Source: an uncultured Alphaproteobacteria bacterium (GTDB lineage: Bacteria > Pseudomonadota > Alphaproteobacteria > CAAHEQ01 > UBA3637). Taken from it: DNA of 64,000 nucleotides. Below, in pieces: positions 50,811-57,305 of the stretch (positions are counted from its first letter, which is position 1; every line of letters starts with the position of its first letter). Where the stretch lies: NCBI GenBank assembly GCA_934234055.1, contig CAKQGY010000002.1:75113-139112 (forward strand), given 5' to 3'. The notes beneath the pieces were generated by a model. The model saw nothing but the letters and a program-made list of their open reading frames with translations. It made no database searches and was not told where the DNA came from. A program made the position numbers and the translations under genes.

Positions 50811-51164
50811 ATGGACAAGGATGAATCAACAAAACAACTCAAAATACATAGTATTGCTACATATCTTCTAATTTACCCCACAATTTGTTATTTCACGGCT
50901 GCCCTTGCCGGATTATCTTCAAATATTAGTATAAAATTAATTATACCAATCCTATTTTTAGGGTATTCATTGGGATTGATACCCAGTATTGTTTTGTTCA
51001 TAAAAGACCAAAAGAAAATCCGCCAATTCAAAAAAGATACTAATGATTCATCAATCAGTCCTATTCTTAGGTTACTTCAATTTTTGATTGGTTATTCTCT
51101 GGTTGTTTTATTTATGTGGAATTGTATCTATATGATGTATGAGTTCATACAATCTCCAAAATAA
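50811..51164 (+). CDS. small membrane protein, three helices
   Basis: A 117-residue protein with membrane helices near 14-34, 40-64 and 90-112 and a charged middle loop (KDQKKIRQFKKDTNDSS). GGAGG lies 8 bp before the ATG. It is AT-rich and paired with the preceding gene. No family recognised; an accessory or recently acquired pair is likely. Confidence 0.65.
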   Translation: MDKDESTKQLKIHSIATYLLIYPTICYFTAALAGLSSNISIKLIIPILFLGYSLGLIPSIVLFIKDQKKIRQFKKDTNDSSISPILRLLQFLIGYSLVVLFMWNCIYMMYEFIQSPK

Positions 51165-51168
51165 TTTT

Positions 51169-52017
51169 TTATTTCGCCTTCAAATTAAGAGCCACGGAAT
51201 TGATACAATACCTGAGGCCGGTGGGGGTGGGACCGTCGCTGAACACATGGCCCAGGTGTGAGCCGCAGCGGCGACATAACACTTCATCGCGAATCATAAA
51301 ATGACTGAGGTCTTTGCGAATAATGACCGAATCGGGCAAACTGGCGTCAAAGGACGGCCAACCGCAACCGGATTGAAACTTGGCCGACGAATCAAATAAC
51401 TTTTGACCGCACGCCGCGCACCGATATACGCCCCGATCATCGGTGTAAAGATACGCACCCGAAAAAGGCGGCTCGGTCCCCTTGCCCCGCATAACCCAAT
51501 ACTGTTCGGGAGACAGTTTTTTTTGCAAAAGCGATTCTTTGTTGACTTCTATGGTTTTGCAACTTTTCTTGCCATGCTTATCATAATACTTTTGATGATA
51601 ATCTTCGGCCAAATAAAATTGCTTGGCCGGTAAGATCTGCGTAACGATTTTTTCTTTGAAATAACTTTGATACTCTTTTAATTTCTTTTCCATCAGGCGC
51701 TGCTCGGATTTGGTGCGATAGAATAAAACAGAACGATACTGGGTGCCGCGGTCGGGCCCTTGTTGATCCGGAGTTGTTGGATTATGAATCATAAAGAAAA
51801 TATCCAGCAACTCGACCAATGTAATTTGACGCGTGTCATACATTACACGAACGGTTTCGGCATGGCCGCTTTTATCACCGCAAACTTGCTTGTAAGTCGG
51901 ATTTCTGGTATGGCCGCCCATATAGCCGGCGGTGGTCTCCAAAACACCGGGAACTTTATCAAAGGCCGATTGAACACCCCAAAAGCAACCGGCCGCAAAA
52001 AAAGTGCATTTGATCAT
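51169..52017 (-). CDS. msrAB: bifunctional methionine sulfoxide reductase MsrA-MsrB
   Basis: A 282-residue fusion. The MsrA domain (about 1-155) has the catalytic cysteine in GCFWG (10-14), with GYMGGHTRNPTYKQVC. The MsrB domain (about 165-280) has zinc CxxC pairs (CAAC, CRRC), GCGWPSF and the catalytic cysteine in RYCINS. It repairs both S and R methionine sulfoxides. No signal peptide, so cytosolic. ATG 52017 has GGAGGGA upstream; the longer frame from 52095 is rejected. Confidence 0.95.
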   Translation of the reverse strand: MIKCTFFAAGCFWGVQSAFDKVPGVLETTAGYMGGHTRNPTYKQVCGDKSGHAETVRVMYDTRQITLVELLDIFFMIHNPTTPDQQGPDRGTQYRSVLFYRTKSEQRLMEKKLKEYQSYFKEKIVTQILPAKQFYLAEDYHQKYYDKHGKKSCKTIEVNKESLLQKKLSPEQYWVMRGKGTEPPFSGAYLYTDDRGVYRCAACGQKLFDSSAKFQSGCGWPSFDASLPDSVIIRKDLSHFMIRDEVLCRRCGSHLGHVFSDGPTPTGLRYCINSVALNLKAK

Positions 52018-52117
52018 CTGTTTTTCCCTCCTACCCTGGAATATAGGTCGCAAATCGGATAAAACAACGCCCGCACAAAAAAACCGAGAGTCCAAACAGA
52101 AAAAGATAAATAAAAGT

Positions 52118-52147
52118 ATTGACTTTTTTATTCTTTCCTTTCATAAT
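52118..52147 (+). promoter_or_regulatory. promoter of ychF
   Basis: TTGACT (52118-52123), 18-bp spacer, CATAAT (52142-52147), 34 bp before the ATG. Confidence 0.55.
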
Positions 52148-52180
52148 ACAAGAAAACAGGTTAGTATAAAGGATATCACT

Positions 52181-53284
52181 ATGGGATTTAATTGTGGAAT
52201 TGTCGGGCTTCCGAATGTCGGAAAATCTACTTTGTTTAACGCGCTGACGGCGACGGTCAATGCACAAGCGGCAAACTATCCGTTCTGCACGATTGAGCCG
52301 AATGTCGGGCGCGTGGCTGTGCCCGACGCGCGGCTGGATAAACTGCAACAGATTGACAAGGCTGAAAAAATTGTGCCGACTCAGTTGGAATTTGTGGATA
52401 TCGCGGGACTGGTCAAAGGGGCGTCCAAGGGAGAAGGCTTGGGTAATCAGTTCTTGGCCAACATTCGCGAAGTGGACGCGATTATCCATGTGCTGCGCTG
52501 CTTTGATGATACCGATGTGGTGCATGTGGAGGGTTCGGTAGATCCGATCCGCGATGCCGAAACCGTGGAAACGGAATTAATGCTGGCGGATTTGGAATCC
52601 TTGGAAAAACGAATTGTCGGTGTGCAAAAGAAAGCACAGGCCGGTGATAAAGAATCCAAGCAATTACTGGATGTGATGAAGCCGGCGTTGGATGCGCTGC
52701 AAAACGGAAAGCCGGCTCGATTGGCACGCCCAGATGAACCGGATAAAGCGCGGCTGTTTGACGGTATGTACTTGCTGACAGGTAAGCCGGTTTTATATGT
52801 GTGTAATGTGGATGAAGGATCGGCTGCGACGGGCAATACTTATTCTGCCAAAGTTCAAACCATGGCCGAAGAACAAGGCAACAAATCTGTCGTTATCTCG
52901 GCCGCAATTGAAGCGGAAGTTGCTCAATTAAATGACCCGGCGGAGCAAAAAGAATTCTTGGATGCCCTGGGACTGACGGAAACGGGGCTGAGCCGGATTA
53001 TCAAAGCGGGCTATGCGTTGTTGGGATTGGAAACATTCTTTACCAGCGGGCCCAAGGAATCGCATGCGTGGACAATGCGTAAAGGCTGTTTGGCACCGCA
53101 GGCTGCGGGCATTATTCATACGGATTTTGAAAAAGGCTTTATTCGGGCGGAAGTCGTGTCGTATCAGGACTATGTGACCTATAACGGTGAAGTCGGTGCA
53201 CGCGAAAACGGAAAACTCCGCCAAGAGGGAAAGGGCTATACCATGCAAGACGGTGATGTAGTCCACTTCCTGTTTAATGTTTAG
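52181..53284 (+). CDS. ychF: redox-regulated ATPase YchF
   Basis: A 367-residue Obg-like P-loop protein. G1 is GLPNVGKST, the G2/G3 region includes NYPFCTIEPN and DIAGLVKGASKGEGLGN, and the C-terminal TGS domain ends in GDVVHFLFNV. YchF prefers ATP to GTP and associates with ribosomes. ATG 52181 is chosen because the family starts MGFNCGIVG; AAAGGA precedes it. Confidence 0.97.
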   Translation: MGFNCGIVGLPNVGKSTLFNALTATVNAQAANYPFCTIEPNVGRVAVPDARLDKLQQIDKAEKIVPTQLEFVDIAGLVKGASKGEGLGNQFLANIREVDAIIHVLRCFDDTDVVHVEGSVDPIRDAETVETELMLADLESLEKRIVGVQKKAQAGDKESKQLLDVMKPALDALQNGKPARLARPDEPDKARLFDGMYLLTGKPVLYVCNVDEGSAATGNTYSAKVQTMAEEQGNKSVVISAAIEAEVAQLNDPAEQKEFLDALGLTETGLSRIIKAGYALLGLETFFTSGPKESHAWTMRKGCLAPQAAGIIHTDFEKGFIRAEVVSYQDYVTYNGEVGARENGKLRQEGKGYTMQDGDVVHFLFNV

Positions 53285-53311
53285 GGAGACATAGAGAGGG
53301 GAAAAAGAATT

Positions 53312-53758
53312 ATGGCAGCAATGATCTGGCGCGAACAAATGAGTTTGAATTACCTGCCCTTGGATCAAGAACACCAAGACTTTCTGGCCGTGATCAATCG
53401 AGCGTTGGTATTCTCGCAAATCGCCGATTTTAAGGGTATGGACTGGGTCTTTGATAAATGCTATGACTATGTGCGCGATCACTTTTCGCACGAAGAGGAT
53501 CTGATGGAGCGAATCCAATTCCCCGGTATCGAAGAACATATCCACGCACATCGCACTTTTATTCAAAATATCGCCGAATTTCGGACAATTTACGAACAGG
53601 CCTCCTCGCCACAAGCAAAAAAAGATGCTGCGATCAAAGCGACGGACTTTTTAAGCCTGTGGTTCGTGGGTCATGTGTTGAGCCGCGATAAATTGTTCAA
53701 ACCGTATCTGGTGCGGTTAAGAAACCTGCCGCCTCGGATGAACTATGACAACCCGTAA
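53312..53758 (+). CDS. bacteriohemerythrin
   Basis: A 148-residue single-domain hemerythrin. The diiron ligands can be placed as His21 (DQEHQDF), His57 and Glu61 (HFSHE), His76 and His80 (HIHAH), His121 and Asp126 (HVLSRD). Such proteins bind O2 reversibly and act in oxygen storage, delivery or sensing, or in handling iron or NO. It lies 27 bp after ychF on the same strand, with GAGGGGA upstream. Useful for a microaerophilic or gut lifestyle, by inference. Confidence 0.93.
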   Translation: MAAMIWREQMSLNYLPLDQEHQDFLAVINRALVFSQIADFKGMDWVFDKCYDYVRDHFSHEEDLMERIQFPGIEEHIHAHRTFIQNIAEFRTIYEQASSPQAKKDAAIKATDFLSLWFVGHVLSRDKLFKPYLVRLRNLPPRMNYDNP

Positions 53759-53773
53759 CTGAAAGGAAAAAAA

Positions 53774-54700
53774 ATGACATTTGGGATTGTTTTACTTGTT
53801 TTGGCTTTGATTGTTGTATTGAAATCAATCATTATCGTGCGCCAAGGACACGAATACACGATTGAAAACTTTGGGCGATTTACACGCGTGCTGCGCCCGG
53901 GGTTGCACTTTATTATGCCGGTCGTGGAATCGGTGGGGGCAAAACTGAATATGATGGAGCAAGTGCTGGATGTGCCGTCCCAAGAAGCGATTACAAAAGA
54001 TAACGCGATGGTGCGGGTTGACGGGGTGCTCTTTTTCCAAATCCAAGATGCGGTCAATGCAGCGTATCAGGTGCGGGATTTGCACATGGCAATCTTGAAC
54101 TTGATTATGACGAATATCCGGACCGTGATCGGTAGTATGGAAATTGATGAGCTGCTGTCGCAACGGGATATTATCAACCATAAACTGCTGTCAGTGGTGG
54201 ATGAAGCGACTGTGCCCTGGGGAATCAAGGTAACACGGGTGGAGATCCGTGATATTACACCGCCGCGGGACTTGATTGACGCAATGGCCAGACAAATGAA
54301 AGCCGAACGCGACAAGCGGGCAACTATTTTGGATGCGGAAGGTGTGCGACAAGCGGAAATCCTGCGCGCGGAAGGGGAAAAGCAATCGGCTATTCTGTCT
54401 GCGGAAGGGGAAAAGATGTCGGCTTTCCTGGCGGCAGAAGCTCGGGAACGGTCGGCAGAAGCGGAAGCCAATGCCACCAAAATGGTGTCGGAAGCTATTG
54501 CCAAAGGAAATATGAATGCCTTGAACTACTTTTTGGGGCAGAAATATATTGAAGCTTTGCAAGGTATCGTCACCTCGCCGAATCAAAAATTGCTGATGCT
54601 ACCGATGGATGTATCCAATGTGGCAGGATCTTTGGCCGGAATTGCCGAAGTCGCCAAAGAAGTCCTGAAACCCACAGAAACAAAAGCACATAAAAAATAG
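53774..54700 (+). CDS. SPFH/Band 7 membrane protein (QmcA-like)
   Basis: A 308-residue protein with an N-terminal membrane helix (1-18), an SPFH domain (about 20-180: VRQGHEYTIENFGRFTRVLRPG) and an Ala/Glu-rich coiled coil (about 190-245, several AEGEK repeats). These stomatin-like proteins oligomerise at the membrane and modulate proteases or lipid domains. It is followed 10 bp later by nfeD, its usual partner. Confidence 0.93.
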   Translation: MTFGIVLLVLALIVVLKSIIIVRQGHEYTIENFGRFTRVLRPGLHFIMPVVESVGAKLNMMEQVLDVPSQEAITKDNAMVRVDGVLFFQIQDAVNAAYQVRDLHMAILNLIMTNIRTVIGSMEIDELLSQRDIINHKLLSVVDEATVPWGIKVTRVEIRDITPPRDLIDAMARQMKAERDKRATILDAEGVRQAEILRAEGEKQSAILSAEGEKMSAFLAAEARERSAEAEANATKMVSEAIAKGNMNALNYFLGQKYIEALQGIVTSPNQKLLMLPMDVSNVAGSLAGIAEVAKEVLKPTETKAHKK

Positions 54701-54709
54701 GAGGATATA

Positions 54710-55165
54710 ATGTCTTTGTATCTGGAATGGTTGATCATCGGAGTCGTTTTGGCGATTTTGGAACTGATCGTGCCGGGAACCTATCTGATCTGGTTCGGAT
54801 TCGCGGCTATCGTGATGGGTGGAATCACCTACTTTGTGCCGGATTTAAGCGTGATGTGGCAGCTGATCTGGCTGGCGGCTTTATCGCTGGGGTTCGCAGT
54901 TATCGGCTGGAAAATCTATGGCAAAACGATTTTTAAGGCAATTGTGCCGGAAAAATATCGGGACTTGAACAACCCGATCGCGCAATTGACGGGAAAAATC
55001 GTCCAAGTTGTAGCCGTCAAAGAAGGGAAATATCAGGTATCTGTGGGGGATACTGTGTGGACTGCAACCTCGGAAGACGATTTGAAAGTTGGTGAAAAAG
55101 CCGTTATTTCAGGTAGTTATAATAATGTTGAGTTAAAAATAAAAAAATATCTTGACAAAAAATAA
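54710..55165 (+). CDS. NfeD-like membrane protein (short form)
   Basis: A 151-residue protein with three or four membrane helices in the first 75 residues and a C-terminal OB-fold NfeD domain (about 90-150: LTGKIVQV, VGDTVWTATSEDDLKVGEKAVI). It is the short form that pairs with SPFH proteins. GGAGG lies 8 bp before the ATG. The promoter of a downstream RNA is embedded in its last codons. Confidence 0.92.
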   Translation: MSLYLEWLIIGVVLAILELIVPGTYLIWFGFAAIVMGGITYFVPDLSVMWQLIWLAALSLGFAVIGWKIYGKTIFKAIVPEKYRDLNNPIAQLTGKIVQVVAVKEGKYQVSVGDTVWTATSEDDLKVGEKAVISGSYNNVELKIKKYLDKK

Positions 55166-55180
55166 AAAAAGGAGTAAAAT
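55152..55180 (+). promoter_or_regulatory. promoter of the RNA at 55187
   Basis: TTGACA (55152-55157), 17-bp spacer, TAAAAT (55175-55180), overlapping the end of nfeD. Confidence 0.75.
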
Positions 55181-55186
55181 GGGTTT

Positions 55187-55318
55187 CAAGAACGAGAAAT
55201 GCTTGTTATGGTAATACCCCTCATAATCTCATTTCAAAATAACCTTCATGCTTTTTCGTTCTTAACTTCTTTTAATATTAACAAGAAAACGCTCTGATTT
55301 CGTCGGGGCGTTTTTTGT
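55187..55318 (+). ncRNA. probable small RNA of about 130 nt
   Basis: After the promoter, AAGAACGAGAAA (55188-55199) pairs with TTTTTCGTTCTT (55252-55263), 12 bp with one G-U, and GTTAT with ATAAC inside it. An intrinsic terminator follows: AACGCTCTGA (55288-55297) with TCGGGGCGTT (55303-55312) and a T run. No ORF of note is inside. Class unknown. The rest of 55319-55430 holds only a possible decayed palindromic repeat. Confidence 0.7.
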
Positions 55319-55432
55319 ATTGCACGCGTGATTGGGGCGGACGGTATTGCAAGATTATGAAGTGCCACAGGGTGGTTTGTCCCCTGCCCTGCTGTATGGT
55401 TGGCGCGGGCGGATCCGAAAAAAATAAAAAAG

Positions 55433-55461
55433 TTGTGCAAAACGGGAAAATGTGATATAAT
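55433..55461 (+). promoter_or_regulatory. promoter of the second MORN-repeat gene
   Basis: TTGTGC (55433-55438), 17-bp spacer, TATAAT (55456-55461). Confidence 0.75.
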
Positions 55462-55507
55462 ATAAATAGAGTGTAAGGAATAACCACCAGAAGAAGGAGA
55501 AAATACC

Positions 55508-56149
55508 ATGCAAACAAAAACAAAATTTTATAGCAACGGAAAGGTTAGCGAGGTTTATACCGTTGATGATAAGGGGCAGAAGAATGGGGAATTTCAATCC
55601 TATTATGATGATGGGCAATTGAATGAGAAATGGACGTATAAGGATGGTAAGAAAGATGGTCCTTATGAATTGTATTATAGCAATGGGCACTTGAGAAAAA
55701 AGTGCACGTTTAAGGATGATCAGCTAGATGGGCCGTATGAACTATATTATGGTTATGGTAACAGGCAGTTAGATACAAAGTGCACGTTTAAGGATGGTGA
55801 GTATGATGGTCTGTATGAAGAGTATTATGTGAATGGACAGTTGAAGAAAAAGTGCACGTTTAAGGATGGTAAGGAAGATGGCCTGTCTGAAGCATATTAT
55901 AATAACGGACAGTTGAAGGAAAGGTGCACGTATAAGGACGGTAAGTTAGATGGGGCGTATGAGAGGTATGAAGAAAATGGAGAACTTGTCAAAAAAGGAG
56001 CTTATGTCAATGGGAAGTTTGTGCAGGAAAAGAAAGGGCTGTTCGGGTTGAAAGCTAAATTGGCGGCGGCACAGACAAAGACGGAGCCGGCGAAACAATC
56101 TTTGATTGGCAAGTGCTTCAAGATGTTCCGGGGAAATAGCGGGCGGTAA
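55508..56149 (+). CDS. MORN-repeat (YwqK-like) protein with near-identical repeats
   Basis: A 213-residue protein made of about six MORN_2-type units of 24-26 residues (residues 5-165), each with a CTFKDG or TYKDG start, a DG-x-YE turn and a G-x-L-x-K end. The DNA word AAGTGCACGTTTAAGGATG starts at 55700, 55778 and 55850, so repeats are recent duplications. The tail (GLFGLKAKLAAAQTK) resembles that of the paralogue at 26828. No signal peptide or clear membrane helix. AGAAGGAG precedes the ATG. Function unknown; annotation as a YwqK antitoxin would rest on the repeats alone. Confidence 0.82.
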   Translation: MQTKTKFYSNGKVSEVYTVDDKGQKNGEFQSYYDDGQLNEKWTYKDGKKDGPYELYYSNGHLRKKCTFKDDQLDGPYELYYGYGNRQLDTKCTFKDGEYDGLYEEYYVNGQLKKKCTFKDGKEDGLSEAYYNNGQLKERCTYKDGKLDGAYERYEENGELVKKGAYVNGKFVQEKKGLFGLKAKLAAAQTKTEPAKQSLIGKCFKMFRGNSGR

Positions 56150-56174
56150 AGATCCCAAAAGTTAGGAAGAAAGG

Positions 56175-56206
56175 CACCCCCGGCCGATTGGTCGGGGTGT
56201 TTTTTA
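56175..56206 (+). terminator. terminator of the second MORN-repeat gene
   Basis: CACCCC(C)GGCC, GATT, GGTCGGGGTG and TTTTTT; one bulged C. Confidence 0.85.
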
Positions 56207-56282
56207 TAAGCGGATAACAACGGAAAGGGTAATCAGCAGGGAGGTCCTGGCGGTGTAAAAATGGTGGGAAAAACAATAAAAC

Positions 56283-56311
56283 TTGACAAAAGAGAAGAAA
56301 TCGTGTATAAT
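56283..56311 (+). promoter_or_regulatory. consensus promoter of the gene at 56337
   Basis: TTGACA (56283-56288), 17-bp spacer, TATAAT (56306-56311): perfect consensus. Confidence 0.85.
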
Positions 56312-56336
56312 GGGTTTTATATGGAGGAGCACTGCT

Positions 56337-56711
56337 ATGGCTAGAAAACAACAAGAAACAATTACAAAGATCCAAACGGATTGGGCAAACAATGATGTGA
56401 TTCAAGTCCCGACAAAAACACACTCGTTGGGGGCGCTATCCAAAACCTTGGAGGAAGTGGCGGCGCTGAAAGGCGTGGATAAAATGCTGTTGGACTTTCC
56501 GCTGATCAATACGCGCGTTCTGTTCTCGGCGGAAGAATGTGCCAAAACCGACCTGGTGCGCAAAATCCTGTTCCTGAACGCGACTTTGGGTGCCATGCAC
56601 AGTCAGATGATTGTCGCCAAAAAAAATGCCAAGGTGGATGATCAAACTGCCGTGCCGTTGCAAGATGTCTTGAACGCAATGCGGGACAAAGGAATCTTGT
56701 TCAATGACTGA
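56337..56711 (+). CDS. soluble protein of unknown function (124 residues)
   Basis: ATG 56337 has GGAGGAG upstream and lies 25 bp after a perfect promoter; the longer frame from 56283 would start inside the promoter and is rejected. The protein begins MARKQQETITKIQTDWAN, is mostly helical and contains LGALSKTLEEVAALKGVD and KILFLNATLGAMHSQMIV. No signal peptide or membrane helix. I do not recognise the family. Confidence 0.75.
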   Translation: MARKQQETITKIQTDWANNDVIQVPTKTHSLGALSKTLEEVAALKGVDKMLLDFPLINTRVLFSAEECAKTDLVRKILFLNATLGAMHSQMIVAKKNAKVDDQTAVPLQDVLNAMRDKGILFND

Positions 56712-56719
56712 TAAAAATA

Positions 56720-56748
56720 AAAGCCCTTGACTTTTCGGGGGCTTTTTG
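56720..56748 (+). terminator. terminator of the 124-residue gene, overlapping the rnpB promoter
   Basis: AAGCCC...GGGGGCTTTTT forms a hairpin with a T run. The -35 box of rnpB (TTGACT 56727-56732) lies in its loop. Confidence 0.7.
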
Positions 56749-56755
56749 CTATACT
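56727..56755 (+). promoter_or_regulatory. promoter of rnpB
   Basis: TTGACT (56727-56732), 17-bp spacer, TATACT (56750-56755). Confidence 0.8.
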
Positions 56756-56760
56756 AATGC

Positions 56761-57131
56761 AGTCAGATAATCGGATAATCGCTGGCATATTAAAGGGTCA
56801 GAGGAAAGTCCGGGCTTCACAGAAACGCGATACCGGATAACGTCCGGGCGGGGCGACCCGACGGAAAGCGTCACAGAAAACAAACCACCGCAGCATGCTG
56901 CGGAACGGATGAAAAGGCGGGGTAAAAGCCCACCGCGCCGGTGGTAACACAGGTGGCAGGACAAACCCTATCGGAAGCAAGACTAAATAACAGAACACAC
57001 GCGGAACTTCCGCTGTTAAAATGAGCGTTTCTGCTCTGGTTCAAGCAGGTAAGTCGCTAGAAGCAAGTAGTAATACTTGCCCCAGATGAATGATTATCAA
57101 TTACAAAACCCGGCTTATAGATTATCTGACT
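56761..57131 (+). ncRNA. rnpB: RNase P RNA (class A)
   Basis: A 371-nt RNA whose ends pair (AGTCAGATAAT with ATTATCTGACT, helix P1). Conserved blocks are GAGGAAAGTCCGGGCTTC (CR-I, near 56800) and the 3' block ACAAAACCCGGCTTATAG (CR-V), with GGTAACACAGGTGGCAGGAC and AGATGAATGATTATC between. It is the catalytic subunit that trims tRNA 5' leaders. A T run follows directly (57132-57138) and may end transcription. Confidence 0.95.
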
Positions 57132-57224
57132 TTTTTTTACATCTGATTGTATTCTTTTGATTTTTTTTTACAAATAAAGGTTGACTTCCGGGCAAAATGA
57201 CACAATATGCCATATGTCGGGAGA

Positions 57225-57298
57225 TGGATTGGGGAAGCTGTCCCTGACAGAGAAAGACGGCAAAGCGGAAGGAGTGAGTCCTTCCGCTTTGTTTTTTT
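57225..57298 (+). terminator. strong intrinsic terminator with preceding repeat-like sequence
   Basis: CAAAGCGGAAGGA (57261-57273), loop, TCCTTCCGCTTTG (57279-57291), then seven T: a perfect 13-bp stem on the plus strand. The sequence before it (TGGATTGGGGAAGCTGTCCC, 57225-57244) looks like a decayed palindromic repeat. The plus-strand transcript that it ends is not obvious: readthrough from rnpB, or a short RNA from a weak TTGACT at 57181. It also separates rnpB from the convergent valS. Confidence 0.7.
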
Positions 57299-57305
57299 CG
57301 GAATT

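Noticed and set aside
57181..57211. Promoter for a short RNA before the 13-bp terminator at 57261
   Set aside because: TTGACT is present, but no acceptable -10 box lies at 16-18 bp.
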